In this document: positions 1-8,417 of the stretch, piece by piece | Layout: every line of letters starts with the position of its first letter | How positions within the stretch are numbered: the first letter of the stretch is position 1 | DNA from: Paracoccus sp. (in: a-proteobacteria) | GTDB lineage: Bacteria; Pseudomonadota; Alphaproteobacteria; Rhodobacterales; Rhodobacteraceae | Length of the DNA: 48,454 nt | Direction: 5' to 3' | Assembly: GCA_030538425.1 (NCBI GenBank) | Contig: JAUNTZ010000018.1 | Coordinates: 1 to 48,454 of the forward strand | Notes under the pieces: generated by a model | What the model was told of the DNA's origin: nothing | Seen by the model: the letters and a program-made list of their open reading frames with translations, nothing else | Database searches by the model: none | Position numbers and translations under genes: made by a program

Positions 1-293
1 TCGCCGATATGTATGTCGCGCTGAACACCGCCCGCGCCTATGTCTATGAGGTCGCGCGGGCCTGCGATGCGGGGAAGGTGACCCGTCAGGACGCGGCAGG
101 CGCGGTGCTTTACGCAAGCGAACAGGCGATGGTGCAGGCGCATCAGGCCGTGCAGGCTCTGGGTGGTGCGGGCTTCCTGAATGACAGCGTGGTCAGCCGC
201 CTGTTCCGCGATGCGAAGCTGATGGAAATCGGCGCGGGCACCTCGGAGATCCGCCGGATGCTGATCGGGCGTGAGCTGATGGGGCTGACCTGA
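1..293 (+). CDS. ivd: Isovaleryl-CoA dehydrogenase, C-terminal fragment (5' end outside window)
   Basis: This is the last ~97 codons of an acyl-CoA dehydrogenase; the reading frame is open from the window edge (codon phase starts at base 3). The tail carries the family's C-terminal FAD/dimer signature (QALGGAGF, then GAGTSEIRRMLIGREL). In most acyl-CoA dehydrogenases the catalytic Glu lies just before the GT of that last motif; here the position is Ala. That is the isovaleryl-CoA dehydrogenase pattern, where the base sits on another helix. The enzyme would oxidise isovaleryl-CoA to 3-methylcrotonyl-CoA in leucine breakdown and pass electrons to ETF. The downstream carboxylase, hydratase and lyase genes fit this. 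The N-terminal and middle domains are not visible. Confidence 0.9.
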   Translation, partial: ADMYVALNTARAYVYEVARACDAGKVTRQDAAGAVLYASEQAMVQAHQAVQALGGAGFLNDSVVSRLFRDAKLMEIGAGTSEIRRMLIGRELMGLT

Positions 294-317
294 CGAGACG
301 CGAAGCGGAGCCGGGCG

Positions 318-833
318 ATGAAGCGAATTGCGTTCTGTCTTGCCGTTCTTGCCGCACCCGCTGCGGCGCAGGATGGCGCGGGGCCGGACGCTGCGGCGCT
401 GCTTGATGGCTGTCTGGACGGGGCGCGGGCGCAGGATCAGCTCTCCGCGTGGGACAGCTGCATCGGAGTTGTCTCACGCGCCTGTCTGGAGGCGTCGGGC
501 GGCAGTTCGACCGTCGCCATCGCGACCTGTCTGCGGCAGGAATATGAGCTTTGGGACGCAAGGCTGAACCAGTCCTATCAGGCCGTTCTCGCCGCGTCTG
601 AAGCGACGGACAAAGAGATGGCAGAACTTGGCTCGGCGGCTGAGGCTCAGGCCCCGCTGTTGCGCGAGATGGAACAAAGCTGGACCCGCTTTCGCGACGC
701 GGCCTGCGCATATGAGCGCAGCCGTTGGGGCGGGGGCACCGGAGGCGGCCCGGCTGCGCTTGATTGCATGATAAGGCTGACCGCGCAGCACTCTGTCTGG
801 CTGCAACAATATGAAAGCGACGCCGTGCGCTGA
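318..833 (+). CDS. Secreted DUF1311 / LprI-like cysteine-rich protein (copy 1)
   Basis: A 171-residue protein with a classical signal peptide (MKRIAFCLAVLAAPAAAQ, cleavage after AAAQ) and a mature domain of the LprI N-terminal/DUF1311 type. Supporting landmarks are WDARLNQSYQ, the W-x3-RD-x2-C segment and a final C near the C-terminus. The mature part has six cysteines, suggesting three disulfides in the periplasm. Some family members inhibit lysozyme, but most are uncharacterised, so no precise role is claimed. It starts 24 bp after the dehydrogenase stop and is followed by a paralogue, so it appears to ride in the leucine operon without an obvious metabolic role. Confidence 0.75.
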   Translation: MKRIAFCLAVLAAPAAAQDGAGPDAAALLDGCLDGARAQDQLSAWDSCIGVVSRACLEASGGSSTVAIATCLRQEYELWDARLNQSYQAVLAASEATDKEMAELGSAAEAQAPLLREMEQSWTRFRDAACAYERSRWGGGTGGGPAALDCMIRLTAQHSVWLQQYESDAVR

Positions 834-870
834 TGGGCGCGCTAGAACAGAAGGGGGTAGGGAGGTTTCA

Positions 871-1338
871 ATGTCATATCGTATCGCGCTGATCGCCGCG
901 CTGCTGGCCTGTCCGTCCGTGGGTTTTGCGCAGGATGACCCGGTCTATGACCCCTCAATCCTTGCTTCCTGTCTGGACGGCGCCACGGGCGAGGCCCGGG
1001 CCGATTGCACCGATGCCGGGTTTTCGGAATGTATGGCGCAAGAGGCTGCGCAAAGCACATATGGCATGAATACCTGCATCGCCTGGGCGCTTGACGATTG
1101 GGACGAGCGCCTGAACGCGACCTATCAACAGGCGATGGCGCAGGCCCGCGCGCAGGGCCGTGAGGGCGCCTTGCGTCAGCGCCAACGCGACTGGATTGCC
1201 GCGCGCGATGCGACCTGCACGCAGGAGGCAGAGGCGGCCAGCGGCGGCACGTTGTCAGGGGTGATCCATGGCGATTGCCTGCGCCGTGAGACCGCCGCGC
1301 AAACCCTTGTTCTGGAACGCGAGGCGGGCCTGCAATGA
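871..1338 (+). CDS. Secreted DUF1311 / LprI-like cysteine-rich protein (copy 2)
   Basis: A 155-residue paralogue of the preceding gene. An in-frame ATG exists at 811, but 871 is preferred: GGAGGT lies at 861-866, and the product then begins with a clean signal peptide (MSYRIALIAALLACPSVGFAQ). The mature protein repeats the order CLDG, C, C, NTC, WDERLNATYQ, RDATC, DCLRR, giving six cysteines in the same arrangement as copy 1. Stop and next start overlap (1335-1338, ATGA), so it is translationally coupled to the acyl-CoA synthetase. The protein is exported while its coupled partner is cytoplasmic. Function unknown; tandem duplication is the simplest origin. Confidence 0.75.
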   Translation: MSYRIALIAALLACPSVGFAQDDPVYDPSILASCLDGATGEARADCTDAGFSECMAQEAAQSTYGMNTCIAWALDDWDERLNATYQQAMAQARAQGREGALRQRQRDWIAARDATCTQEAEAASGGTLSGVIHGDCLRRETAAQTLVLEREAGLQ

Positions 1339-2870
1339 GAACCCTTGTCGGCCATGATTACGCGGCGCTCTACGCGGGGTTTCGCTGGGATTTCCCGGCG
1401 CGGCTGAATATGGCCGGACAATGCCTTGCCCATGACCCTGCGCAGGTCGCGATCATCGAATATGACGGCGCGCCCCGTCCGGTGAGTTATGGCGAACTCG
1501 CCGCGATGACCGACCGGCTTGCCTATGCCCTCGCCGCCGCCGAGGGTGAGCGTATCGGCGTTCTGCGCACCCAAAGCGCATGGACCGCCGCCGCCCATCT
1601 GGCGGTCTGGGCCTCTGCGGCGATCTCGATCCCGCTGTTCAAGCTGTTCGGCCCCGAGGCTCTGGCCCTGCGGCTGGAGGATGCGGGCGTGACCACCGTC
1701 ATTGCCGACCCCGAGGGGCGCGAGGCCCTGCGCGGTTTCGACCATCTGCGGGTGATCGTGCCTGAGGACGGGCTGCCCGATGGCGGTCCTTTCACGATCC
1801 GCGAGACCGGGCCTGAGACCCCCGCGCTGATCATCTACACCTCAGGCACAACCGGCGCGCCCAAGGGGGCGGTCCATGGCCATCGCGTGCTGACCGGCCA
1901 TCTGCCGGGGGTTGAGATGAGCCATGACGGCCTGGGCCAGCCGGGCGATGTGATCTGGACCCCCGCCGACTGGGCTTGGATCGGCGGGCTGTTCGATGTC
2001 GCCATGCCCGCCCTTGCGCTTGGCATCCCGGTCGTCGCCGCGCGCATGGCCAAGTTCGAGCCTGAGGCGACAGCCCACCTCATCGCCGATTGCGGCGTGC
2101 GCAACGTGTTTTTCCCGCCCACCGCGCTCAAGCTGCTGAAGGCCGCCGATGCGCGCATCCCCGGCCTGCGCAGCGTGGCCTCGGGCGGAGAGCCTCTGGG
2201 GGCTGAGATGCTGGCATGGGGCCAGCAGGCCTTTGGTCTCTCGATCAACGAATTTTACGGCCAGACCGAATGCAATATGGTCGCCTCTTCCGCAGCCTCA
2301 ATGTTCCCGCCGCGCCCCGGTGCCATTGGCAAGGCGGTGCCGGGCTTTGATCTGCGTGTGATCGACGAACAGGGCAACCCGCATGACGGTGAGGGCGATA
2401 TCGCCATCCGTCGCGGCGCGGGCTCGATGATGCTGGGCTATTGGAACCGCGCGCAGGCCACCGCCGAAAAGTTCCGGGGTGAGTGGATGGTCACGGGCGA
2501 CCGTGGCGTGATCGAGGATGGCTATATCCGCTTTCTGGGCCGCGACGATGATGTCATCACCTCGGCGGGCTATCGCATCGGCCCCTCCGAGATCGAGGAT
2601 TGCCTGATGCGCCACAAAGCCGTCGCGCAAGCCGCCGTGGTGGGCAAGCCCGACCCGATCCGAACAGAGATCGTCAAGGCCTATATCGTGCTGAAAGAGG
2701 GCTTTCCGGCCTCTGACGATCTGGCCCGCGACTTGCAGGATCATGCCAAACGGCTGTGCGCCGCCCATTCCTACCCGCGCGAAATCGCGTTCCTTGACGC
2801 GTTGCCGATGACCGTCACCGGCAAGGTGCTGCGCCGCGAATTGCGCAAGCGCGATGAGGCCGCCCCATGA
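1335..2870 (+). CDS. AMP-dependent acyl-CoA synthetase
   Basis: A 511-residue ANL-superfamily ligase that adenylates a carboxylic acid and transfers it to CoA. Visible motifs are the P-loop IIYTSGTTGAPKGA (~residue 167), the NEFYGQTEC A5 motif, the TGDRG and GRDDDVITSAGYRIGPSEIE hinge region, and a C-terminal MTVTGKVLRRELR containing the catalytic lysine (Lys497). The order resembles medium-chain/acetate-type synthetases. Placement inside the leucine cluster suggests isovalerate or another branched short-chain acid (or acetoacetate) as substrate, which is inference. Its ATG overlaps the preceding stop by four bases, so no separate ribosome-binding site is needed. Confidence 0.88.
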   Translation: MRTLVGHDYAALYAGFRWDFPARLNMAGQCLAHDPAQVAIIEYDGAPRPVSYGELAAMTDRLAYALAAAEGERIGVLRTQSAWTAAAHLAVWASAAISIPLFKLFGPEALALRLEDAGVTTVIADPEGREALRGFDHLRVIVPEDGLPDGGPFTIRETGPETPALIIYTSGTTGAPKGAVHGHRVLTGHLPGVEMSHDGLGQPGDVIWTPADWAWIGGLFDVAMPALALGIPVVAARMAKFEPEATAHLIADCGVRNVFFPPTALKLLKAADARIPGLRSVASGGEPLGAEMLAWGQQAFGLSINEFYGQTECNMVASSAASMFPPRPGAIGKAVPGFDLRVIDEQGNPHDGEGDIAIRRGAGSMMLGYWNRAQATAEKFRGEWMVTGDRGVIEDGYIRFLGRDDDVITSAGYRIGPSEIEDCLMRHKAVAQAAVVGKPDPIRTEIVKAYIVLKEGFPASDDLARDLQDHAKRLCAAHSYPREIAFLDALPMTVTGKVLRRELRKRDEAAP

Positions 2871-2943
2871 TCCGCGCCATGACCCAGAATAAGAGGGCGC
2901 ACACGCGGCCCCCTCATGCCACCCTTTCGAAAGGTCCGACCCC

Positions 2944-4548
2944 ATGAAGCTCAACTCCGCCGTCCTGACCAATTCCGACGCCTTCCGCGCCAATCGCGAC
3001 GCGCATCTGGCGCTGTTGGAGACCGCCAGATCCGCCGCCGAGGCTGCGGCAGCCGGTGGCGGCGCGGCAGCGGTGGAACGCCATATCTCGCGCGGCAAGA
3101 TGCCGCCGCGTGAACGGGTCGCGAACCTTCTGGACGCGGGCAGCCCGTTTCTGGAAATTGGTGCGACGGCGGCGCATGGCATGTATGACGGCGCGGCACC
3201 GGGGGCGGGCGTGATTGCGGGCATTGGCCGGGTGCATGGGCAGGACGTGATGGTCGTCGCCAATGACGCGACGGTCAAGGGCGGCACCTATTACCCGATG
3301 ACGGTGAAAAAGCACCTCCGCGCGCAGGAAATCGCCGAGGAATGCAACCTGCCCTGCATCTATCTGGTCGATTCGGGCGGGGCGAACCTGCCCAATCAGG
3401 ATGAGGTCTTTCCCGACCGCGACCATTTCGGGCGCATCTTCTACAATCAGGCGCAGATGTCGGCCAAGGGCATCCCGCAGATCGCCGTGGTGATGGGCTC
3501 TTGCACCGCAGGCGGGGCCTATGTTCCCGCCATGTCCGACGTTACCATCATCGTGCGCGAGCAGGGCACGATCTTTCTGGCAGGCCCGCCTTTGGTCAAA
3601 GCCGCGACCGGCGAGGTGGTCAGCGCCGAGGATCTGGGCGGCGGCGATGTCCACACGCGCCTCTCGGGCGTGGCCGATTATCTGGCCGAGGACGACGCCC
3701 ATGCGCTTGCCCTTGCGCGCCGCGCGGTCTCGCATCTGAACCGCGCGCGCCCGCATACGGTCGAGTGGCAATCGCCCGAAGATCCGGCCTATGACCCCGA
3801 AGAGATCCTTGGCGTGGTCCCGGGCGACCTGCGCACCCCTTACGATATCCGCGAGGTCATCGCCCGTACCGTGGACGGCTCACGCTTTGATGAGTTCAAG
3901 GCCCGGTTCGGCGACACGCTTGTCACCGGATTCGCCCATATCGAGGGCTGCCCGGTCGGCATCGTCGCCAATAACGGCGTGCTGTTCTCCGAGGCCGCGA
4001 TCAAGGGCGCGCATTTCATCGAACTGTGTTCACAGCGCAATATCCCGCTGATTTTTCTTCAAAACATCACCGGCTTCATGGTCGGGCGCAAATACGAAAA
4101 CGAAGGCATCGCGCGCCACGGCGCCAAGATGGTGACGGCGGTCGCAACGACCAATGTGCCAAAAATCACCATGCTTGTCGGCGGCAGCTTCGGCGCGGGC
4201 AATTACGGCATGTCGGGCCGCGCCTATAGCCCTCGTTTCCTCTGGACATGGCCCAACTCGCGCATCTCGGTCATGGGCGGCGAACAGGCGGCAGGCGTGC
4301 TTGCCACCGTCCGACGCGACGGGATCGAACGCAAGGGTGGCACTTGGTCGCCCGAGGAAGAGGCCGAGTTCAAACGCCCCACCATCGAGATGTTCGAACG
4401 CCAGTCCCACCCGCTTTATGCCTCGGCGCGGCTCTGGGATGACGGGATCATCGACCCGCGCAAAACCCGGCAGGTTCTGTCGCTGAGCCTGCGCGCCTCG
4501 CTCAACGCGCCGATCCAGCCCACGCGCTTTGGCGTGTTCCGCATGTAG
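2944..4548 (+). CDS. mccB: 3-Methylcrotonyl-CoA carboxylase, carboxyltransferase (beta) subunit
   Basis: A 534-residue carboxyltransferase of the propionyl/methylcrotonyl-CoA carboxylase beta type. It transfers carboxylate from biotin to 3-methylcrotonyl-CoA, giving 3-methylglutaconyl-CoA. Landmarks are the N-terminal [11 protein letters not shown] segment, the [15 protein letters not shown] oxyanion loop, the second half [20 protein letters not shown], and [16 protein letters not shown] followed by [17 protein letters not shown]. These favour methylcrotonyl-CoA carboxylase over propionyl-CoA carboxylase. Length matches the family. The 73 bp upstream hold no clear promoter. The partner biotin subunit follows after 78 bp. 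Confidence 0.95.
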   Translation: MKLNSAVLTNSDAFRANRDAHLALLETARSAAEAAAAGGGAAAVERHISRGKMPPRERVANLLDAGSPFLEIGATAAHGMYDGAAPGAGVIAGIGRVHGQDVMVVANDATVKGGTYYPMTVKKHLRAQEIAEECNLPCIYLVDSGGANLPNQDEVFPDRDHFGRIFYNQAQMSAKGIPQIAVVMGSCTAGGAYVPAMSDVTIIVREQGTIFLAGPPLVKAATGEVVSAEDLGGGDVHTRLSGVADYLAEDDAHALALARRAVSHLNRARPHTVEWQSPEDPAYDPEEILGVVPGDLRTPYDIREVIARTVDGSRFDEFKARFGDTLVTGFAHIEGCPVGIVANNGVLFSEAAIKGAHFIELCSQRNIPLIFLQNITGFMVGRKYENEGIARHGAKMVTAVATTNVPKITMLVGGSFGAGNYGMSGRAYSPRFLWTWPNSRISVMGGEQAAGVLATVRRDGIERKGGTWSPEEEAEFKRPTIEMFERQSHPLYASARLWDDGIIDPRKTRQVLSLSLRASLNAPIQPTRFGVFRM

Positions 4549-4598
4549 TCTTTTGTCCGCAAATATCCTCCGGGGGTCCGGGGGTGGAAAACCCCCGG
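4549..4598 (+). repeat. Dispersed 3'-flanking element, copy 1
   Basis: This begins directly after the mccB stop. A conserved head (TCTTTTGTCCGCAAATATCC) is followed by CCGGGGGT-ggaaa-ACCCCCGG, an 8-bp hairpin at 4578-4598. There is no T-tract, so it is not a standard intrinsic terminator. Related copies lie at 6561-6617, 23581-23623 (minus) and 29768-29808 (minus), each 3' of a gene and in sense orientation. Confidence 0.7.
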
Positions 4599-4626
4599 TC
4601 CTCGCACTCACAGATAAAGGTTCGCC

Positions 4627-6552
4627 ATGTTCAGCAAAATCCTGATCGCCAATCGCGGCGAAATCGCCTGCCGGGTCATGGACTCGTGCCGCCGCCTTGG
4701 CGTGGCGACGGTGGCGGTCTATTCCGATGCCGACCGCGCCGCCCGCCATGTCGCCATGGCTGATGAGGCCGTCCATATCGGCGGCCCCGCCCCCCGCGAC
4801 AGCTATCTGCGCGGCGACGCGATCATTCAGGCCGCGCTTGAGACCGGGGCCGAGGCCATTCATCCGGGCTATGGTTTCCTGTCCGAAAACCCCGAATTCG
4901 TTGAGGCGGTTGAGGCGGCGGGGCTGGTCTTTATCGGCCCCTCGGCGGCCTCGATCCGCGCCATGGGGCTGAAAGACGCGGCCAAGGCGCTGATGGAAGA
5001 GGCGGGCGTGCCGGTCGTGCCGGGCTATCAGGGCGACAATCAGGACGCGGATCATCTGGCAGATCAGGCCGGGCAGATCGGCTATCCGGTGCTGATCAAG
5101 GCGGTGGCAGGCGGCGGCGGCAAGGGGATGCGCCTTGTCGAGCGGGCCGAGGATTTCGCCGCAGCCCTTGCCTCGGCGCAGGGTGAGGCCGCGACCGCCT
5201 TCGGCAACCCCAATGTGCTGATTGAGAAATACATCACCTCGCCCCGCCATATCGAGGTGCAGGTCTTTGGCGACGGCACCCGCGCGGTCCATCTGTTTGA
5301 GCGCGACTGCTCGCTGCAACGCCGCCACCAGAAGGTGATCGAGGAAGCCCCCGCGCCCGGCATGACGCCCGAAATGCGCGAAGCGATGGGCAGCGCCGCC
5401 GTCCGCGCCGCCGAGGCGATCAATTATAAAGGCGCGGGCACGATTGAGTTCATCGTGGATGGCTCGGACGGGCTGCGCCCTGACGGGTTCTGGTTCATGG
5501 AGATGAACACCCGCCTTCAGGTCGAACATCCCGTGACTGAGCTGATCACCGATGTCGATCTGGTCGAATGGCAGCTGCGCGTCGCCTCGGGTGAGCCTTT
5601 GCCCGCCGAACAGGATGACCTGATGATCGAGGGCCACGCCTTTGAGGCGCGGCTTTACGCCGAGGATGTCCCCGCCGGTTTCCTTCCCGCCACCGGCACG
5701 CTCACCCATCTTGAATTCCCCGAAAACGCCCGGATTGAGACCGGCGTGCGCGAGGGTGACACGATCAGCCCGTGGTATGACCCGATGATCGCCAAGGTGG
5801 TGACATGGGGTCCGACCCGCGCCATCGCCCTGCGCGCGCTTGAGGCGGCCTTGGTCGATACCGAGGTCGCGGGCAGCGTGACCAATGTCGATTTCCTGAT
5901 CGCGCTGACCCGGCATGAGGGGCTGCGCTCGGGTCAGGTCGATACCGGGCTGATCGGGCGCGATATCGACGCGCTGACCCATGCCGCTGAGCCCGACCCG
6001 CGTTCGGTCGCGCTTGCCGCGCTTGGCCTTGCCGGTCTGGCCGATCCGCAGGTCAAGGCGGGTGAGACGCTTTGGGCGCCCTTGCGCCGCACCGTGGCAT
6101 GGGAAGGCGGTGAGGCCGTGATCGAGGCGCTTGGCCCGGGCCGCGCGCGCGTGACCATCGACGGGACTGCGCACCAGATCGAACAGACCGGCGGGCGTTG
6201 GTGGGTGGATGGTGCGCCGCGCCGCTCGCGGGTGGTGACGCATGGGGCAGGGGTCTCGGTCTTTGGCGGGCGTCCGGTCACGCTGACGCCCCTTGATCCG
6301 CTTGCCCGCGCGGGCGATGAGGCGGGCGGCGGGCTGACCCTCTCGCCCATGCCCGGACTGGTCAAGGCGGTGTTCGTGGCCCCCGGCGACACGGTCGCGG
6401 CCGGCGACCGGCTGGCCATTCTTGAGGCGATGAAGATGGAGCACACCCTGACCGCCGCCCGCGATGGCGTCGTGGCCGAGGTGTTGGCCGCTGCAGGTGA
6501 TCAGGTCGAGGCCGGCGCGGCGCTGATCCGGCTTGAAGAGGATGAGGGCTGA
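4627..6552 (+). CDS. mccA: 3-Methylcrotonyl-CoA carboxylase, biotin carboxylase/carrier (alpha) subunit
   Basis: A 641-residue protein with three parts in order. The biotin carboxylase N-domain starts FSKILIANRGEIACRVM. The ATP-grasp domain has the glycine-rich AVAGGGGKGMRLV loop, HIEVQVFGDG and the EMNTRLQVEHPVTE catalytic segment. The C-terminal biotinyl domain carries AMKMEHT, with Lys603 as the biotinylation site. It carboxylates its own biotin using ATP and bicarbonate, and MccB then uses the biotin. Length and domain order match methylcrotonyl-CoA carboxylase alpha subunits. AAAGG lies just upstream of the ATG. The gene is co-directional with mccB, with only the repeat element between them. 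Confidence 0.95.
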   Translation: MFSKILIANRGEIACRVMDSCRRLGVATVAVYSDADRAARHVAMADEAVHIGGPAPRDSYLRGDAIIQAALETGAEAIHPGYGFLSENPEFVEAVEAAGLVFIGPSAASIRAMGLKDAAKALMEEAGVPVVPGYQGDNQDADHLADQAGQIGYPVLIKAVAGGGGKGMRLVERAEDFAAALASAQGEAATAFGNPNVLIEKYITSPRHIEVQVFGDGTRAVHLFERDCSLQRRHQKVIEEAPAPGMTPEMREAMGSAAVRAAEAINYKGAGTIEFIVDGSDGLRPDGFWFMEMNTRLQVEHPVTELITDVDLVEWQLRVASGEPLPAEQDDLMIEGHAFEARLYAEDVPAGFLPATGTLTHLEFPENARIETGVREGDTISPWYDPMIAKVVTWGPTRAIALRALEAALVDTEVAGSVTNVDFLIALTRHEGLRSGQVDTGLIGRDIDALTHAAEPDPRSVALAALGLAGLADPQVKAGETLWAPLRRTVAWEGGEAVIEALGPGRARVTIDGTAHQIEQTGGRWWVDGAPRRSRVVTHGAGVSVFGGRPVTLTPLDPLARAGDEAGGGLTLSPMPGLVKAVFVAPGDTVAAGDRLAILEAMKMEHTLTAARDGVVAEVLAAAGDQVEAGAALIRLEEDEG

Positions 6553-6560
6553 GCGCCCCG

Positions 6561-6617
6561 TCTTTTGTCCCGAAATATCCCGGGGGGCCGCCACAGGGCG
6601 GCGGGGGCAGCGCCCCC
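6561..6617 (+). repeat. Dispersed 3'-flanking element, copy 2
   Basis: It lies 8 bp after the mccA stop. The head TCTTTTGTCCCGAAATATCC is nearly identical to copy 1. Two successive hairpins follow: GCCGCC-acag-GGCGGC (6587-6602) and GGGGGC-agc-GCCCCC (6603-6617). It sits between mccA and the HMG-CoA lyase gene, so it could shape mRNA processing inside the operon. Confidence 0.7.
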
Positions 6618-6643
6618 TCCCTCGGTCCAACGCAGGCGAGATC

Positions 6644-7498
6644 ATGACGCAAACAGCCGAAATCTTTGAAATGGGCCCACGCGACGGGCTCCAGAACGAA
6701 AAGCGCCTGATCCCGGCGGCGGACAAGATCGCGCTTGTCGATCTGTTGTCCCGGGCAGGGTTCCGGCGCATCGAGGTGACCTCTTTCGTCAGCCCGAAAT
6801 GGGTGCCGCAGATGGGCGACGCGGCTGAGGTGATGGCGGGGATCAGCCGCGCGGATGGCGTGTCCTATGCGGTGCTGACCCCCAACCTCATGGGTTACGA
6901 GGGCGCGAGAGCCGCCCGCGCCGATGAGATCGCGATTTTCGCAAGTGCGTCGGAGGGGTTTTCCCGCGCCAATCTGAACGCGACGATTGCCGAAAGCCTG
7001 GAACGCTTCGCGCCGGTGGCTGAGGCTGCGCGGGTGGACGGCATCCCGGTGCGCGGCTACGTCTCGGTGGTGACGGATTGCCCCTATGACGGCCCGACGC
7101 CGCCCGAGAATGTCGCCCGCGTGGCCGCAGCGCTGCGTGATCTGGGCTGTTATGAGATCAGCCTTGGCGACACGATCGGGCAGGGCCGCCCCGAGACCGT
7201 CGATGCGATGCTAGGGGCGGTGCTGAACGAACTCCCGCCCGAGCAGCTCGCCGGGCATTTCCACGACACGGCAGGCCGCGCGCTTGAGAATATCGACGCG
7301 AGCCTTGCCCGTGGCCTTCGTGTTTTCGACGCTGCCGTGGGCGGGCTTGGTGGCTGCCCCTATGCGCCCGGCGCCAAGGGCAACGTCGCGACCGAGGCCG
7401 TCGCCGCCCATCTGGCCGCCGCAGGCTACACCACCGGGCTTGACGCCGAGATCATCGCCGAGGCCGCCCGCTTCGCCCAAAGCCTCCGCGCCGAGTAA
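6644..7498 (+). CDS. mvaB: Hydroxymethylglutaryl-CoA lyase
   Basis: A 284-residue TIM-barrel lyase that cleaves 3-hydroxy-3-methylglutaryl-CoA to acetoacetate and acetyl-CoA, the last step of leucine degradation. The ATG at 6644 is chosen over upstream in-frame ATGs because the product then starts MTQTAEIFEMGPRDG, where family members begin, and because the upstream codons run through the repeat element. Key residues are Arg13/Asp14 in GPRDGLQNE, the metal-binding HFHD (205-208), and the glycine-rich signature VGGLGGCPYAPGAKGN with catalytic Cys238. The hydratase gene follows after 13 bp. Confidence 0.95.
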   Translation: MTQTAEIFEMGPRDGLQNEKRLIPAADKIALVDLLSRAGFRRIEVTSFVSPKWVPQMGDAAEVMAGISRADGVSYAVLTPNLMGYEGARAARADEIAIFASASEGFSRANLNATIAESLERFAPVAEAARVDGIPVRGYVSVVTDCPYDGPTPPENVARVAAALRDLGCYEISLGDTIGQGRPETVDAMLGAVLNELPPEQLAGHFHDTAGRALENIDASLARGLRVFDAAVGGLGGCPYAPGAKGNVATEAVAAHLAAAGYTTGLDAEIIAEAARFAQSLRAE

Positions 7499-7511
7499 AA
7501 AGGAACCCGCC

Positions 7512-8294
7512 ATGTTTGAGACCATCCGCATCACAACCGACCCGCGCGGGGTCGCCACGCTGACCCTTGCGCGCCCCGACAAGCATAATGCCCTCTCTGC
7601 GCAGATGATCCGAGAGCTGACCGAGGCCGCAGCCCAGCTTGGCGCCGACAAAACGGTGCGCGTCGTGATTCTGGCCGCCGAGGGGAAATCCTTCTGCGCA
7701 GGCGGCGATCTGGGCTGGATGCAGGACCAGATGCGCGCAGATGCCGAGACCCGCAGGGCAGGGGCGCGGGAACTGGCGGGGATGCTGGGCGCGCTCAACC
7801 TTCTGGAAAAGCCGCTGATCGGGCGGGTGCAGGGCAATGCCTTTGGCGGCGGCATCGGCATGATGGCGGTTTGCGATGTGGCGATTGTCGCCGATCACGC
7901 GAAATTCGGGCTGACCGAGACCCGGCTGGGCCTGATCCCCGCGACCATCGGCCCCTATGTTCTGGCCCGCATGGGCGAGGACCGCGCGCGCCGTGTGTTC
8001 ATGTCCGCGCGGCTGTTCGACGCGGATGAGGCCGTGGCGCTGAACCTTGCCGCCCGCGCGGTCGCGCCCGACGATCTGGACGCCGCCATCGAGGCCGAGG
8101 TCGCCCCCTATCTGCAATGCGCCCCGGGCGCTGTGGCGGCGGCGAAACAGCTGGCCCGCGCGCTTGGCCCCCGCATCGACGAGGCCACTGTCGAGATGAG
8201 CATCGACGCGCTTGTCAAGGTCTGGGAAGGCGATGAGGCCCCCGAAGGCATCGCCGCCTTTTTCGACAAGCGCAAGCCCGCCTGGCAATCCTGA
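7512..8294 (+). CDS. liuC: Enoyl-CoA hydratase family, probable 3-methylglutaconyl-CoA hydratase
   Basis: A 260-residue crotonase-fold protein. The oxyanion-hole segments are KSFCAGGDLGWM (~60-70) and GNAFGGGIGMMAVCDV, and the catalytic region is FGLTETRLGLIPATIGPYV. From its place in the cluster it should hydrate 3-methylglutaconyl-CoA to HMG-CoA, the reaction between MccAB and HMG-CoA lyase and the only step otherwise missing. The start at 7512 follows AAAAGGA at about 7-8 bp; the frame is open further upstream but overlaps the lyase gene. The superfamily call is firm; substrate specificity rests mainly on context. Confidence 0.88.
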   Translation: MFETIRITTDPRGVATLTLARPDKHNALSAQMIRELTEAAAQLGADKTVRVVILAAEGKSFCAGGDLGWMQDQMRADAETRRAGARELAGMLGALNLLEKPLIGRVQGNAFGGGIGMMAVCDVAIVADHAKFGLTETRLGLIPATIGPYVLARMGEDRARRVFMSARLFDADEAVALNLAARAVAPDDLDAAIEAEVAPYLQCAPGAVAAAKQLARALGPRIDEATVEMSIDALVKVWEGDEAPEGIAAFFDKRKPAWQS

Positions 8295-8322
8295 ACGGCC
8301 TGTCCCACCCCCTTTCCCGCCT

Positions 8323-8336
8323 TTGACAAAGATCAT
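8323..8336. promoter_or_regulatory. Candidate FNR/CRP-family box
   Basis: TTGAC-aaag-ATCAT fits the FNR-type half-site pattern TTGAY-N4-RTCAA with one mismatch in the second half. It lies within a 7-bp inverted repeat (CCCGCCT 8316-8322 / AGGCGGG 8342-8348), roughly 50 bp upstream of the start point predicted from the adjacent promoter motif. Sequence match only. Confidence 0.35.
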
Positions 8337-8346
8337 TCAACAGGCG

Positions 8347-8371
8347 GGAACGACATTCGTTTTAAGACGTT
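8347..8371 (+). promoter_or_regulatory. Candidate EcfG-type general stress promoter
   Basis: GGAAC at 8347-8351 and CGTT at 8368-8371 are separated by exactly 16 bp. This is the alphaproteobacterial EcfG consensus (GGAAC-N16/17-CGTT) with no mismatch. It lies 47 bp before the start of a YqjD-like gene, a class often induced by stress. Whether this organism has EcfG cannot be seen here. Confidence 0.5.
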
Positions 8372-8396
8372 AAGCCCACATAACAGCCTAACGTCT
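8365..8396. promoter_or_regulatory. 8-bp inverted repeat overlapping the -10 element
   Basis: AGACGTTA (8365-8372) and TAACGTCT (8389-8396) are perfect inverted copies with a 16-bp spacer. The left arm contains the CGTT of the putative EcfG promoter and the right arm would lie in the 5' leader, so it could be an operator or a leader hairpin. Confidence 0.45.
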
Positions 8397-8417
8397 ACCG
8401 AATGAAAGGGTCACATC

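Noticed and set aside
4030-6771. A 913-codon open frame on the minus strand opposite mccB, mccA and the HMG-CoA lyase gene
   Set aside because: It is the antisense shadow of GC-rich coding sequence. The product is His/Arg/Gly/Asp-rich without any recognisable domain, and the sense proteins are certain.
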